A DNA stretch of 64,000 nt from Streptomyces sp. NBC_01451 (GTDB taxonomy: Bacteria; Actinomycetota; Actinomycetes; Streptomycetales; Streptomycetaceae): NCBI RefSeq assembly GCF_036227485.1, contig NZ_CP109479.1:4340001-4404000 (forward strand), given 5' to 3'. The notes under the pieces were generated by a model. The model worked only from the letters and a program-made list of their open reading frames with translations. It was not told the origin of the DNA and ran no database searches. The translations under genes and the position numbers were made by a program. This document shows positions 42,440-52,381 of this stretch, in pieces (position 1 is the stretch's first letter; the number at the start of each line of letters is the position of its first letter).

Positions 42440-42476
42440 GCGTACGCCCCTTCCACAGGGGAGAAGGGGCGTACGC
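42440..42476. terminator. Terminator between the ABC operon and ppk
   Basis: GCGTACGCCCCTTC (42440-42453) pairs perfectly with GAAGGGGCGTACGC (42463-42476). Confidence 0.85.
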
Positions 42477-42591
42477 ACCCTCCCCGCCCACCCTCCCCGC
42501 TCACCCGCCCGCACCCGCGAGCCGCCCCCCGATATCCCGCACGTCATGTCCCCGTAACCAGTGATTCAGCCGGGCTTGCGAGGCTCACCCA

Positions 42592-44961
42592 ATGACGCCC
42601 GCCGTGCCTGAGCCTTCGCCGCCCCCAGAGGGCATCAACGGGACCGGCCCGGCCCGGCCCGGCCCCGCCGCGCTCCCGCCCGCGCGCTCCGACGCGCCCG
42701 TACCGGGCGAGGCACGGAACAATGGGGTCATGAGCCAGCCAAACGCCCAGTCGCAGGTACAGCACGCGCAGCCGTCCGTCGGTTCCCTGACGTCCCACCG
42801 CCCGCACACGGTGTCGGCCGTGGTCTCCGACCTGGAACCCGACATCGACGCCGACCTCGACGAGTACGAGGAGGCACCCTACGACGGCGAGCTGCTGCCG
42901 CAGGGCCGCTTCCTCGACCGGGAGCGCAGCTGGCTCGCGTTCAACGAGCGGGTGCTGGAACTGGCCGAGGATCCCAACACGCCCCTCCTCGAACGGGCCA
43001 ACTTCCTCGCGATCTTCGCCAGCAACCTGGACGAGTTCTTCATGGTCCGGGTGGCCGGCCTGAAGCGCCGGATAGCCACCGGCGTGGCCACCCGTTCCGC
43101 GTCCGGACTCCAGCCCCGCGAGGTGCTGGAGATGATCTGGGCCCGTTCCCGCGAGCTGATGGCCCGGCACGCCGCCTGCTACCAGGAGGACGTGGCCCCG
43201 GCGCTCGCCGAGGAGGGCGTGCACCTGGTCCGCTGGAGCGAGCTGACGGAGAAGGAGCAGGCCCGTCTGTTCACCCTCTTCCGCCACCAGATCTTCCCGG
43301 TCCTCACCCCGCTGGCCGTCGACCCGGCGCACCCCTTCCCGTACATCTCGGGCCTCTCCCTGAACCTCGCGGTGATCGTCCGCAACCCGGTGAGCGGACA
43401 CCGCCACTTCGCGCGCGTGAAGGTGCCGCCGCTGCTGTCCCGCTTCCTGGAGGCCTCCCCGAGCCGGTACGTGCCCATCGAGGACGTCATCGCCGCGCAC
43501 CTCGAAGAGCTGTTCCCCGGCATGGAGGTCCTGGAGCACCACGCGTTCCGCCTCACCCGCAACGAGGACCTGGAGGTCGAGGAGGACGACGCCGAGAACC
43601 TCCTCCAGGCCCTGGAGAAGGAACTGATGCGGCGCCGCTTCGGGCCGCCGGTGCGTCTGGAGGTCGAGGAGTCCATCGACCGGTACGTACTCGACCTGCT
43701 GGTACGGGAGTTGAACATCAGCGAGGCCGAGGTGTACCCGCTGCCGGGTCCCCTCGACCTCACCGGCCTCTTCGGCATCTCCTCCCTCGACCGGCCCGAG
43801 CTGAAGTTCCCCAAGTTCATCGCCGGCACCCACCGCGACCTGGCCGAGGTCGAGTCGTCGTCCGCGCCGGACATCTTCGCGGCCCTGCGCGAACGGGACG
43901 TGCTCCTGCACCACCCGTACGACAGCTTCTCCACCTCCGTCCAGGCCTTCCTGGAGCAGGCCGCGCTCGACGACGACGTCCTCGCCATCAAGCAGACCCT
44001 GTACCGGACCTCGGGCGACTCCCCGATCGTCGACGCCCTCATCGAGGCCGCCGAGGCCGGCAAGCAGGTCCTCGTCCTCGTCGAGATCAAGGCCCGCTTC
44101 GACGAGCAGGCCAACATCAAGTGGGCGCGGAAGCTGGAGGCGTCCGGCTGCCACGTCGTCTACGGCCTCGTCGGCCTCAAGACCCACTGCAAGCTGTCCC
44201 TGGTGGTCCGCCAGGAGGGCGACACGCTGCGCCGCTACTCCCACGTCGGCACCGGCAACTACCACCCCAAGACGGCCCGCCTGTACGAGGACCTGGGTCT
44301 CCTGACGGCGGACCAGCAGGTGGGCGCCGACCTGTCGGACCTGTTCAACCGCCTCTCCGGCTACTCCCGCCGGGAGACGTACCGCCGGCTCCTCGTCGCC
44401 CCCAAGTCCCTGCGGGACGGCCTGATCTCGCGGATCAACAAGGAGGTCCAGCACCACCGCGCCGGACGCCCCGCGTATGTCCGTATCAAGGTCAACTCGA
44501 TGGTGGACGAGGCCCTCATCGACTCCCTCTACCGCGCCTCCCAGGCAGGCGTGCCGTGCGACATCTGGGTGCGCGGCATCTGCGCCGTACGGCCGGGAGT
44601 CCCGGGGCTGTCCGAGAACATCCGGGTCCGTTCCGTCCTCGGCCGCTTCCTCGAACACTCCCGGGTCTTCGTCTTCGGCAACGGCGGCGAGCCCGAGGTG
44701 TGGTTCGGCAGCGCCGACATGATGCACCGCAACCTCGACCGCCGCATCGAGGCACTCGTCAGGGTCACGGACCCGGCACACCGGTCCTCGATCAACCGGA
44801 TGCTGGAAACCGGCATGTCCGACACCACGCAGTCCTGGCACCTGGGCCCGGACGGCGAATGGACCCGGCACGCGACGGACTCCGAGGGCCACCCACTGCG
44901 GAACGTCCAGGAGATGCTCATAGACGCCCGGAGGCGTAGGCGTGGCACAGCGACACCTTGA
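42592..44961 (+). CDS. ppk: Polyphosphate kinase 1
   Basis: 789 residues from the ATG at 42592, which has GAGG 8 bases upstream; the first 46 are Pro/Ala-rich and a second start at 42730 (MSQPNAQ) is possible. The core (from about 115) has [20 protein letters not shown] and [14 protein letters not shown] of PPK1, the phosphorylated His551 in HVGTGNYH, and [11 protein letters not shown]. It polymerises ATP gamma-phosphate to polyphosphate, reversibly, at the membrane. In S. lividans ppk represses antibiotic production under low phosphate (known). It overlaps the CHAD gene by 20 bp. Confidence 0.93.
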   Translation: MTPAVPEPSPPPEGINGTGPARPGPAALPPARSDAPVPGEARNNGVMSQPNAQSQVQHAQPSVGSLTSHRPHTVSAVVSDLEPDIDADLDEYEEAPYDGELLPQGRFLDRERSWLAFNERVLELAEDPNTPLLERANFLAIFASNLDEFFMVRVAGLKRRIATGVATRSASGLQPREVLEMIWARSRELMARHAACYQEDVAPALAEEGVHLVRWSELTEKEQARLFTLFRHQIFPVLTPLAVDPAHPFPYISGLSLNLAVIVRNPVSGHRHFARVKVPPLLSRFLEASPSRYVPIEDVIAAHLEELFPGMEVLEHHAFRLTRNEDLEVEEDDAENLLQALEKELMRRRFGPPVRLEVEESIDRYVLDLLVRELNISEAEVYPLPGPLDLTGLFGISSLDRPELKFPKFIAGTHRDLAEVESSSAPDIFAALRERDVLLHHPYDSFSTSVQAFLEQAALDDDVLAIKQTLYRTSGDSPIVDALIEAAEAGKQVLVLVEIKARFDEQANIKWARKLEASGCHVVYGLVGLKTHCKLSLVVRQEGDTLRRYSHVGTGNYHPKTARLYEDLGLLTADQQVGADLSDLFNRLSGYSRRETYRRLLVAPKSLRDGLISRINKEVQHHRAGRPAYVRIKVNSMVDEALIDSLYRASQAGVPCDIWVRGICAVRPGVPGLSENIRVRSVLGRFLEHSRVFVFGNGGEPEVWFGSADMMHRNLDRRIEALVRVTDPAHRSSINRMLETGMSDTTQSWHLGPDGEWTRHATDSEGHPLRNVQEMLIDARRRRRGTATP

Positions 44962-46033
44962 CCCGACCGACCCCACGACGGCCGGACCCGCCGGGCCGGT
45001 GACCCCCGACGCCCTGGCGGACTACCTGCGGGCGCAGGCGACGGAGTTCCTCCGCGCCCTGCGCCTGCACAGGGAGACAGGCACGGGCTCCGCCGCCGCC
45101 CCACCCGGCGAGGAGCCCGTGGACGCGGCCCGCGCCCTGCGCCACGCGGCCCGCCGCATCACGGGCACCCTGCACACCTTCCGCCCGCTCCTCGACCCCA
45201 CCTGGTCGGAGACGATGCACCCCGAACTGGCCTGGCTGTCAGGCACGCTGGCGAGGGAGCACGCGTACGCGGCCCGCCTGGAACGCCTGCTGCTGGCCCT
45301 GCAGCGGCTGTCGGGGGCAGCACCCTTCCCGGCACAGCTGACCGTGGGGTCCGCCAACGCCGGCCCCCGGTCCCACCCGGCGGCCACCACGGACCGCGGC
45401 AACCTCACCGTGGGCGCCGCGAAAGCGGGCGCCCTGCTCGAACGGCAACTGACCCTGGCCCGGACCCGGTCCCACTCGGCGGCCCTCCAGGCACTGGGAT
45501 CGAGCCGCTTCCACGCGGTGGCCGACAACGTCGCGGTCCTCGCGAGCGAAGTCCCCCTCACCCCCACCGCGGCCACCACCCCCATCGACCTGCGCCCCCT
45601 CGCCGCCGCCGCCCACGAACGCCTCTGCGACGCCGTCACCGCCCTCCCCCTCCTCACCGCCGGTCATCCCTACAACGCCGAGGCCCTCGTCCACGGCCTG
45701 TCCCCCGACCCGGCCCCGCACCCCCAGGACGCCCCCTGGCACCACGTACGCCTCCTTCTGCGCCTGCGCCGTTACGCGCACGAGCTCCTGGAGGGCGCCG
45801 AGGCCCGGGACTGCGTCGACGGACGGATGCTGGCTGCCGGGACAGCGCTCAACCGGCACCGGGACGCGGCCGAGGCCGCCGCGGCGGCGGCAGCGGCGGC
45901 CCGCACCCCCCGCATCGCCCCGGCGACGGCGTACGCGCTCGGCGTGCTCCACGCCGACCAGCGTCACGAGGTCGAGGCGGCCCGGTTCGCGTTCCAGCAG
46001 TCCTGGGAGAAGAAGGCGATGAGCACAAGGTGA
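44942..46033 (+). CDS. CHAD-domain protein (polyphosphate-binding)
   Basis: 363 residues. Helical CHAD repeats carry conserved basic positions ([46 protein letters not shown]), which bind polyphosphate in characterised members. Its GTG start at 44942 lies inside ppk (20-bp overlap), and the stop overlaps the NUDIX start by 4 bp, so the three products are made together. It may localise PPK or polyphosphate granules. A C-terminal Ala-rich stretch ([14 protein letters not shown]) precedes the last helix. Confidence 0.88.
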   Translation: MAQRHLDPTDPTTAGPAGPVTPDALADYLRAQATEFLRALRLHRETGTGSAAAPPGEEPVDAARALRHAARRITGTLHTFRPLLDPTWSETMHPELAWLSGTLAREHAYAARLERLLLALQRLSGAAPFPAQLTVGSANAGPRSHPAATTDRGNLTVGAAKAGALLERQLTLARTRSHSAALQALGSSRFHAVADNVAVLASEVPLTPTAATTPIDLRPLAAAAHERLCDAVTALPLLTAGHPYNAEALVHGLSPDPAPHPQDAPWHHVRLLLRLRRYAHELLEGAEARDCVDGRMLAAGTALNRHRDAAEAAAAAAAAARTPRIAPATAYALGVLHADQRHEVEAARFAFQQSWEKKAMSTR

Positions 46034-46449
46034 CGTCCCTCGGTGAACACCCCGCGCTCGCGGCGGGCTGCGTCCTGTGGCGTCACTCGCCCCTGGACGG
46101 CGGCCTGGAGATCTGCCTCGTCCACCGGCCGAAGTACGACGACTGGTCGCACCCGAAGGGCCACCTGAAGCGCGACGAGGAGCAACTCGCCGCGGCACTG
46201 CGCGAGGTCGAGGAGGAAACGGGCTACCGGGCCACCCCCGGGTCTCCCCTCAGCACGACCCACTACGAGGTCAACGGCCGCCCCAAGCAGGTCAGTTACT
46301 GGGCGGCGGAGGCGACGGCCGGTGCCTTCACCCCGAACGACGAGGTCGACCTCGTCCTGTGGCTGCCCCCGGCGGCGGCCCGCGAACGCCTCACCCAGCC
46401 CCGCGACAAGGACCTGGTCGACGAACTGCTGGCCCTGCCGCGGAAGTAG
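46030..46449 (+). CDS. NUDIX hydrolase coupled to ppk-CHAD
   Basis: 139 residues with a complete Nudix box GHLKRDEEQLAAALREVEEE then TGY (G-x5-E-x7-REVEEE-TG). The active site looks functional; substrates may be nucleotide polyphosphates or diadenosine/inositol polyphosphates. GTG at 46030, sharing GTGA with the CHAD stop. Its stop at 46449 abuts the stop of the small minus-strand gene. Confidence 0.92.
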   Translation: MTSLGEHPALAAGCVLWRHSPLDGGLEICLVHRPKYDDWSHPKGHLKRDEEQLAAALREVEEETGYRATPGSPLSTTHYEVNGRPKQVSYWAAEATAGAFTPNDEVDLVLWLPPAAARERLTQPRDKDLVDELLALPRK

Positions 46450-46698
46450 TCACAGGACCGGCCGGGACGGGTCGCCCACATGCCCCTTGCCGTCCGTCCG
46501 GGCCAGGCTCCGGGCCCGGCGGGCCGGCCCGCGCCACCCGCAGACACATCTGGCGAAGCAGAACGGCCCGTGCTCCACCATGGAAACGGAGTGCTCGTCG
46601 GGGAACTGCGCCTGTTCGCTTCGGTCGTGCTGCGCCACACCCTCAACCGTACCCATCCCCGGGTAAAGCACCGGCATCCGCGTGACGACCTTCCCCAC
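46450..46698 (-). CDS. Small protein with a CxCGWxGP motif
   Basis: Up to 82 residues. The distinctive part is FCFARCVCGWRGPARRARSL with a following TDGKGH, a spacing (C-x3-C-x-C ... H) seen in small Streptomyces proteins that may bind zinc. Start is uncertain: GTG at 46698 or downstream ATGs at 46677 and 46656. It ends next to the NUDIX stop. Function is unknown. Confidence 0.5.
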   Translation of the reverse strand: MGKVVTRMPVLYPGMGTVEGVAQHDRSEQAQFPDEHSVSMVEHGPFCFARCVCGWRGPARRARSLARTDGKGHVGDPSRPVL

Positions 46699-46759
46699 CC
46701 CTCGTTAAGCGGAACGACGGAGGCCGTGGACCGACGGCCCTGCTTGGGGGTGGACGGCG

Positions 46760-47605
46760 ATGGACCGGCGGCGACACTGGCGGGGCGGCGGGGCAGTCGT
46801 CATGGCCGCCGCGACGACCGGTCTCCTGATCTGCGCCACCGGCTGCACACGCGACGACGGGGCCGCCACCACGGACGACCGCCCGCCCGGCGACGCGGTC
46901 CGCGTCCTGCACCGCGCCGCCGCGACCCTGGTCGACGCCGGTACCTCCCGCACCACCACCTCCATGGAGATGGCCACCGGCGGCACCCGCGTCACCATCC
47001 GGGGCAAGGGCGTCTACGACTACACGAAACAGCTCGGCCACCTGCAGGTGCTGCTCCCCCAGGACCCGGCCGGCGCCAGCCCGCACCGGCCGATCACCGA
47101 ACTCCTCGCCCCGGGCGCCCTGTTCATGAAGAACCGGGGCGCGGGCGTCCCCGCCGACAAGTGGGTACGGGTGGACACGGCGACCCTGTCCGACGGCAAC
47201 CTGGTGACCGGCGGCGCCACCGACCCGTTCGCCGCCGCCGAGGTGCTGCGCGGGGCGCGCGAGGCGACGTACGTCGGCCGGACCCGGGTCTCCGGCACCG
47301 AGGTACGGCACTACCGGGGCACCGCCGACCTCGCCGAGGCCGCGAAGAGCGCCTCGCCGGGCAACAGGGGCCCGCTGGAAGCGGCGGCGAAAGGGTTCGC
47401 CACGGCCCGGGTCCCCTTCGACGCCTACCTGGACGACGCGGGCCGCATCCGCAAGGTCCTGCACCGGTTCAGCTTCGTCAACGGGCAGCAGAAGGACACG
47501 GTCGCGGTCGCCTCGACGACACTGCTGTACGACTTCGGGGCCCCCGTGCACGTACGGCTGCCGCGGCCTGCGGACATCTACGCGGGCCGTATCGCCGAAC
47601 AGTGA
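46760..47605 (+). CDS. LppX/LprG-like lipoprotein
   Basis: 281 residues. The signal peptide ends in a lipobox (LLICATGC, Cys about residue 29), followed by an extracytoplasmic domain with THR/Ser-rich start and LVDAGTSRTTTSMEMATGG, resembling the DUF1396/LppX_LprAFG fold that carries lipids. ATG at 46760. It is monocistronic. Function here is unknown; lipid or peptide binding is a possibility. Confidence 0.75.
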   Translation: MDRRRHWRGGGAVVMAAATTGLLICATGCTRDDGAATTDDRPPGDAVRVLHRAAATLVDAGTSRTTTSMEMATGGTRVTIRGKGVYDYTKQLGHLQVLLPQDPAGASPHRPITELLAPGALFMKNRGAGVPADKWVRVDTATLSDGNLVTGGATDPFAAAEVLRGAREATYVGRTRVSGTEVRHYRGTADLAEAAKSASPGNRGPLEAAAKGFATARVPFDAYLDDAGRIRKVLHRFSFVNGQQKDTVAVASTTLLYDFGAPVHVRLPRPADIYAGRIAEQ

Positions 47606-47768
47606 GACCGGCGTACGGAAAACGGGACGGCCGAGGAGAGTGGGCCGGGCGGGCAACCCGGCACGGCCCGGCTGCGTCCGCCGTAGCGCAAGGACTAGCC
47701 CGTCCGTGCCATGCGCGGTGTGTGGCCCGCTACCTACTCTAGGGAGCGGTGACGGCAGAGAAGAGGTG

Positions 47769-47957
47769 ATGCACGTGGCACCGGTCGGCGGTACGGCGGT
47801 TCAGGACCACGTGGCCCTCGCCGAGATCGAGCTGTGCGGAGACCTGATCATCGCGGCCTCGGCGGCCGGCGAGGAAGGGCTCAGCCTGGAGAGCATCGAC
47901 GAGGTGCTGCGGGTGACGGAGGAGCGCGAGGGGCGCAAGCTCACGCCGGGTGGCTGA
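47769..47957 (+). CDS. 62-aa conserved small hypothetical protein
   Basis: 62 residues, acidic, with LAEIELCGDLIIAASAAGEE and SLESIDEVLRVTEERE, a single helix-turn-helix-like pattern without DNA-binding basic residues. The ATG at 47769 has GAAGAGGTG just upstream. It converges with csoR (35-bp gap). It matches a small Streptomyces protein of unknown role, as far as I can recall. Confidence 0.6.
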   Translation: MHVAPVGGTAVQDHVALAEIELCGDLIIAASAAGEEGLSLESIDEVLRVTEEREGRKLTPGG

Positions 47958-47992
47958 AAAGAGACGGACGCCAAGGGGTCGGCCGGGCTGGC

Positions 47993-48382
47993 TCAGGTAC
48001 GCAGCAGACGGCCGATCGCCTTGGTCGCCTCCTCCACCTTCGCGTCGATCTCCGTACCGCCCTTGAGGGCCGCGTCCGCGACACAGTGCCGCAGGTGCTC
48101 CTCCAGGAGCTGGAGCGCGAAGGACTGCAGGGCCTTGGTGGAGGCCGAGACCTGGGTGAGTATGTCGATGCAGTAGACGTCCTCGTCGACCATCCGCTGG
48201 AGCCCGCGAATCTGCCCCTCGATCCGGCGCAGCCGCTTCAGATGCTCGTCCTTCTGATGGTGGTACCCGTGCACACCCCGGTCGTGGTCGGTCACCACCG
48301 CGGTCCCGGCATCAGTGCCCACGCCCGTCCCCACACCGGTCACCACGTCGGGCGTCTCCGCGCCGGCCTCGGTGGTCGTCAT
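47993..48382 (-). CDS. csoR: Copper-sensing repressor CsoR
   Basis: 129 residues. A Val/Gly/Thr-rich N-terminal tail (1-40) is followed by the four-helix CsoR core with the Cu(I) ligands Cys71, His96 and Cys100 at the exact family spacing (25 and 4), with EGQIRGLQRM upstream. Cu(I) binding releases the tetramer from DNA and de-represses copper-export genes. ATG at 48382 has GGGAGGAC upstream. A TATACCC-N5-GGGTATA repeat in its own leader indicates autoregulation. No copZ/copA gene is in the window. Confidence 0.93.
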   Translation of the reverse strand: MTTTEAGAETPDVVTGVGTGVGTDAGTAVVTDHDRGVHGYHHQKDEHLKRLRRIEGQIRGLQRMVDEDVYCIDILTQVSASTKALQSFALQLLEEHLRHCVADAALKGGTEIDAKVEEATKAIGRLLRT

Positions 48383-48423
48383 CGCGTCCTCCCGTTGAAC
48401 AAACATCAGACACAAAAGCGTCA

Positions 48424-48444
48424 ATATACCCCTGCCGGGTATAT
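48424..48444. promoter_or_regulatory. CsoR operator (TATACCC-N5-GGGTATA)
   Basis: A near-perfect inverted repeat, TATACCC then CTGCC then GGGTATA, flanked by A/T, lies 42-62 bp upstream of csoR. A second partial half (GGGTATA) follows at 48461-48467. This is the known CsoR box type. Confidence 0.85.
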
Positions 48445-48596
48445 CGTAACCAACTTTGCTGGGTATAGGGCCGGTGTAGACCACCGTGCAGTCCACGCCG
48501 ACCGATGGGCGACACTGGGGGACGACCCGTTAGCCGTGGCCGGATGTTGCGCCTAGCATCAGCCTGACCGAAACCGAAGGACTCCGAGGACCTCAC

Positions 48597-49217
48597 GTGC
48601 GCTTTCGTCTGACCCCCAGGGAGACGAGCTTCTACGACATGTTCGCCGCGTCCGCGGACAACATCGTCACGGGCTCGCGACTCCTCATGGAACTGCTCGG
48701 GGCGGACGCCTCCGGCCGGGCCGAGATCGCAGAGCGTATGCGGGCCGCGGAACACGCCGGTGACGACGCCACACACGCGATCTTCCACCAGCTGAACTCC
48801 TCGTTCATCACGCCGTTCGACCGTGAGGACATCTACAAACTCGCCTCGCTGCTCGACGACATCATGGACTTCATGGAGGAGGCCGTCGACCTGGTCGTCC
48901 TCTACAACGTGGAGGAACTGCCCAAGGGCGTCGAGCAGCAGATCGAGGTCCTGGCGCGGGCGGCGGAACTGACGGCGGAGGCGATGCCGAACCTCCGCAC
49001 GATGGAGAACCTGACGGAGTACTGGATCGAGGTGAACCGCCTGGAGAACCAGGCGGACCAGATCCACCGGAAGCTTCTGGCCCACCTGTTCAACGGCAAG
49101 TACGACGCGATCGAGGTGCTGAAGCTCAAGCAGATCGTGGACGTGCTGGAGGAGGCGGCGGACGCCTTCGAGCACGTGGCGAACACGGTGGAGACGATCG
49201 CCGTCAAGGAGTCCTGA
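48597..49217 (+). CDS. DUF47/PhoU-like protein linked to Pit
   Basis: 206 residues, all helical, matching the DUF47 (YkaA) family. It has acidic PhoU-like metal motifs (REDIYKLASLLDDIMDFMEE; ENQADQIHRKLL). Such proteins accompany Pit transporters and probably gate them. GTG at 48597. It is followed by pit with a 7-bp gap (operon). Confidence 0.88.
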   Translation: MRFRLTPRETSFYDMFAASADNIVTGSRLLMELLGADASGRAEIAERMRAAEHAGDDATHAIFHQLNSSFITPFDREDIYKLASLLDDIMDFMEEAVDLVVLYNVEELPKGVEQQIEVLARAAELTAEAMPNLRTMENLTEYWIEVNRLENQADQIHRKLLAHLFNGKYDAIEVLKLKQIVDVLEEAADAFEHVANTVETIAVKES

Positions 49218-49224
49218 CCTCTTC

Positions 49225-50223
49225 ATGGACACCTTCGCACTGATCGTGACCATCGCGGTCGCGCTCGGATTCACCTACACGAACGGCTTCCACGACTCGG
49301 CGAACGCGATCGCGACCTCCGTGTCGACCCGCGCCCTCACCCCCCGCGCGGCCCTGGCGATGGCCGCGGTGATGAACATGATCGGCGCCTTCCTGGGCAA
49401 CGGCGTCGCGAAAACGGTCAGCGAGGGCCTGATCGAGACGCCCAAGGGCTCCTCCGGCATGGCGATCCTGTTCGCCGCGCTGGTGGGCGCGATCACCTGG
49501 AACCTGGTCACCTGGTACTTCGGCCTCCCCTCGTCCTCCTCGCACGCGCTGTTCGGCGGCATGGTGGGGGCGGCACTGGCGGGCGGCACCAAGGTCTACT
49601 GGGACGGCGTCCTGGAGAAGGTCGTCGTCCCGATGTTCGTCTCCCCGGTGGTGGGCCTCCTGGCCGGCTACCTGGTGATGACCGCGATCATGTGGATCTT
49701 CCGCCGCGCCAACCCGCACAAGGCCAAGCGCGGCTTCCGTATCGCCCAGACGGTGTCCGCGGCGGGCATGGCCCTGGGCCACGGCCTCCAGGACGCCCAG
49801 AAGACGATGGGCATCGTGGTGATGGCCCTGGTCATCGCCGACGTCGAGGACTACGGCGACCCGATCCCGATCTGGGTCAAGATCTCCTGCGCGGTGATGC
49901 TGTCCCTGGGCACGTACGCGGGCGGCTGGCGCATCATGCGCACCCTGGGCCGCAAGATCATCGAACTGGACCCGCCCCAGGGCTTCGCGGCGGAGACCAC
50001 GGGCGCGTCGATCATGTTCGCCACGGCCTACCTCTTCAAGGCCCCCGTCTCCACGACCCACGTCATCACCTCGGCGATCATGGGCGTGGGCGCGACGAAG
50101 CGGGTGAAGGCGGTCCGGTGGGGAATCGCCAAGAACATCGTCATGGGCTGGTTCATCACGATGCCCGCGGCGGCGGCGGTGGCCGCCGTCGGCTACGGGG
50201 TCGTGCACCTGGCGTTCCTGTAG
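49225..50223 (+). CDS. pit: Low-affinity inorganic phosphate transporter (Pit family)
   Basis: 332 residues with about nine to ten transmembrane helices and the two PHO4 repeats: NGFHDSANAIATSVSTRALTP and the later VSTTHVITSAIMG. The intracellular loop is GFRIAQTVSAAGMALGHGLQD. It carries metal-phosphate by proton symport. It is cotranscribed with the DUF47 gene. Confidence 0.93.
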   Translation: MDTFALIVTIAVALGFTYTNGFHDSANAIATSVSTRALTPRAALAMAAVMNMIGAFLGNGVAKTVSEGLIETPKGSSGMAILFAALVGAITWNLVTWYFGLPSSSSHALFGGMVGAALAGGTKVYWDGVLEKVVVPMFVSPVVGLLAGYLVMTAIMWIFRRANPHKAKRGFRIAQTVSAAGMALGHGLQDAQKTMGIVVMALVIADVEDYGDPIPIWVKISCAVMLSLGTYAGGWRIMRTLGRKIIELDPPQGFAAETTGASIMFATAYLFKAPVSTTHVITSAIMGVGATKRVKAVRWGIAKNIVMGWFITMPAAAAVAAVGYGVVHLAFL

Positions 50224-50354
50224 CGGGTGTTTCGGCCCCTCCGGCGTTCGAGGAGCGGGGTCTGGGGCGGAGCCCCGGAAGGATGGGACGGGCACGGGCG
50301 GCGGGGGCGAGGAACCCCCGGCACACCACCGGCCACCGCCACGCACACACGAAC

Positions 50355-50390
50355 GGGCCCGCCCCCGGAGGAAGCTCCGGGGGCGGGCCC
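50355..50390. terminator. Bidirectional terminator between pit and pstB
   Basis: GGGCCCGCCCCCGGAG (50355-50370) and CTCCGGGGGCGGGCCC (50375-50390) form a perfect 16-bp stem with loop GAAG. It lies between two converging transcription units. Confidence 0.9.
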
Positions 50391-50474
50391 TATTCGACCT
50401 CACGGTGGCACCGCCATGCAGCACCGCGAGGGGTATACGGGAGGACGTACGAAGAACGTCCGGGCGGCGTCGGC

Positions 50475-51251
50475 TCAGCCGAAGCGGCCCGAGATGTAGT
50501 CCTCCGTCGCCTGCACCGACGGGTTGGAGAAGATGCGCTCCGTGTCGTCGATCTCGATCAGCTTGCCGGGCTGGCCGACCGCCGCGAGGTTGAAGAACGC
50601 CGTACGGTCCGAGACACGCGCCGCCTGCTGCATGTTGTGCGTCACGATGACGATCGTGAACCGTTCCTTCAGCTCACCGATCAGGTCCTCGATCGCGAGC
50701 GTGGAGATCGGGTCGAGGGCCGAGCAGGGCTCGTCCATCAGCAGCACCTTGGGCTCGACGGCGATCGCCCGCGCGATGCACAGACGCTGCTGCTGGCCAC
50801 CCGACAGGCCCGAACCGGGCTTGTTCAGGCGGTCCTTGACCTCGTTCCAGAGGTTCGCGCCCTTCAGCGACTTCTCCACGATGTCGCTCAGCTCGGACTT
50901 CTTGTACGAGCCGTTCAGCCGCAGCCCCGCCGCCACGTTGTCGTAGACCGACATCGTCGGGAAGGGGTTCGGGCGCTGGAAGACCATGCCGACCTCACGC
51001 CGTACCGACACCGGGTCGACCCCGGTGCCGTACAGGTTCTCGTCGTCGAGCATGACCTTGCCGTCGACGCGCCCGCCGGGAGTGACCTCGTGCATGCGGT
51101 TCAGAGTGCGCAGGAAGGTGGACTTGCCGCAGCCGGAGGGGCCGATGAAGGCCGTCACCGAGCGCGGTTCGACCGTCATCGAGATGTCCTCGATCGCGCG
51201 GAAGGAGCCGTAGTAGGCGCTGAGGCCGCTTACGTCGATTCGCTTGGCCAT
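50475..51251 (-). CDS. pstB: Phosphate ABC transporter ATPase
   Basis: 258 residues: Walker [13 protein letters not shown]-loop VFQRPNPFP, signature [14 protein letters not shown], Walker [14 protein letters not shown], switch His TVIVTHNM type. It energises high-affinity phosphate uptake as part of PstSCAB. ATG at 51251. It lies 71 bp after pstA and is the last gene of the operon. Confidence 0.97.
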   Translation of the reverse strand: MAKRIDVSGLSAYYGSFRAIEDISMTVEPRSVTAFIGPSGCGKSTFLRTLNRMHEVTPGGRVDGKVMLDDENLYGTGVDPVSVRREVGMVFQRPNPFPTMSVYDNVAAGLRLNGSYKKSELSDIVEKSLKGANLWNEVKDRLNKPGSGLSGGQQQRLCIARAIAVEPKVLLMDEPCSALDPISTLAIEDLIGELKERFTIVIVTHNMQQAARVSDRTAFFNLAAVGQPGKLIEIDDTERIFSNPSVQATEDYISGRFG

Positions 51252-51322
51252 GGGTATCACTGCTTCTTTCGAGGGGCGGCCGGCCACCTGGCCGACGCGA
51301 GGTCGCTGTCGAAACGGCCGCG

Positions 51323-52381
51323 TCAGCGACCTGTCTTCGGAGCCTTCCAGCGGGCGATACCGCGAGCTCCGAGGTTGAGGATCATCACGAAGGCGATCAG
51401 CGTGAGCGACGCCGCCCAGGCGCGGTCGTACGCCGCCTCCGCACCACCGCTGTTCGCGTACTGCTGGTAGATGTACAGCGGCAGCGAGGCCTGCGCACCC
51501 TCGAACGGGTTGTTGTTGATGAAGGGGTTGCCGAAGACCAGGAGCAGCACGGGGGCCGTCTCGCCGGCGATACGCGCCACCGCCAGCATGATGCCGGTGG
51601 TGATACCGCCGATGGCGGTCGGCAGGACCACCTTCAGGATGGTGCGCCACTTCGGGATGCCGAGCGCGAGGGACGCCTCGCGCAGCTCGTTCGGTACGAG
51701 CTTCAGCATCTCCTCCGTCGAACGGACGACCACCGGCATCATCAGGATCGCCAGGGCCAGCGAACCGGCGAAGCCGAACGGCTGCATGTCGAACTGCAGC
51801 ATGAGGCTCAGGATGAAGAGGCCCGCGACGATCGACGGGATGCCCGTCATGACGTCCACGAAGAACGTGACCGCCTTGGCCAGCGAGCCGCGCCCGTACT
51901 CCACCAGGTAGATCGCGGTGAGTACGCCGATCGGCGCGCCCATCGCGGTGGCCAGTCCGACCTGCTCCAGGCTGCCGATGATGGCGTGGTAGATGCCGCC
52001 GCCCGGCTCGTTGTCGGAGACGACGCCCATCGAGTGGGTCAGGAAGAAGACGTCGAGTACCTTCACACCGCGCGAGACGGTCGTCCACAGCAGGGAGACC
52101 AGCGGCACGAGGGCGAGCAGGAAGGCGACCCAGACCAGCGAGGTCGCGATGCGGTCCTTGGCCTGCCGGCTGCCCTCGACGCGCGAGGCGATGACGTACG
52201 TACCGACGACGAAGAGGATCGCGGCGATCAGGCCCCACTGGATGCTGCTGTCCAGGCCGGCGGCGAAACTGATGCCGACCCCGAGCGCGACGGACGCGCC
52301 GGCCAGGGCCCAGGGGAACCACTTGGGGAGCCTGGCGCCCTGGAGAGTGCTGGGGCGCTTCTCGGCTACGACGGTGCTCAT
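51323..52381 (-). CDS. pstA: Phosphate ABC transporter permease PstA
   Basis: 352 residues with about eight transmembrane segments; the first two (30-80) are an N-terminal extension relative to typical PstA. The binding-protein-dependent loop [25 protein letters not shown] is present (written without gaps here as [12 protein letters not shown]). Its ATG overlaps the pstC stop (ATGA at 52378-52381), so translation is coupled. Confidence 0.95.
   Translation of the reverse strand: MSTVVAEKRPSTLQGARLPKWFPWALAGASVALGVGISFAAGLDSSIQWGLIAAILFVVGTYVIASRVEGSRQAKDRIATSLVWVAFLLALVPLVSLLWTTVSRGVKVLDVFFLTHSMGVVSDNEPGGGIYHAIIGSLEQVGLATAMGAPIGVLTAIYLVEYGRGSLAKAVTFFVDVMTGIPSIVAGLFILSLMLQFDMQPFGFAGSLALAILMMPVVVRSTEEMLKLVPNELREASLALGIPKWRTILKVVLPTAIGGITTGIMLAVARIAGETAPVLLLVFGNPFINNNPFEGAQASLPLYIYQQYANSGGAEAAYDRAWAASLTLIAFVMILNLGARGIARWKAPKTGR

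Noticed and set aside
42544..44976. 810-residue open frame opposite ppk
   Set aside because: It runs antisense to the conserved PPK1 sequence and shows no motif; a GC-driven shadow.
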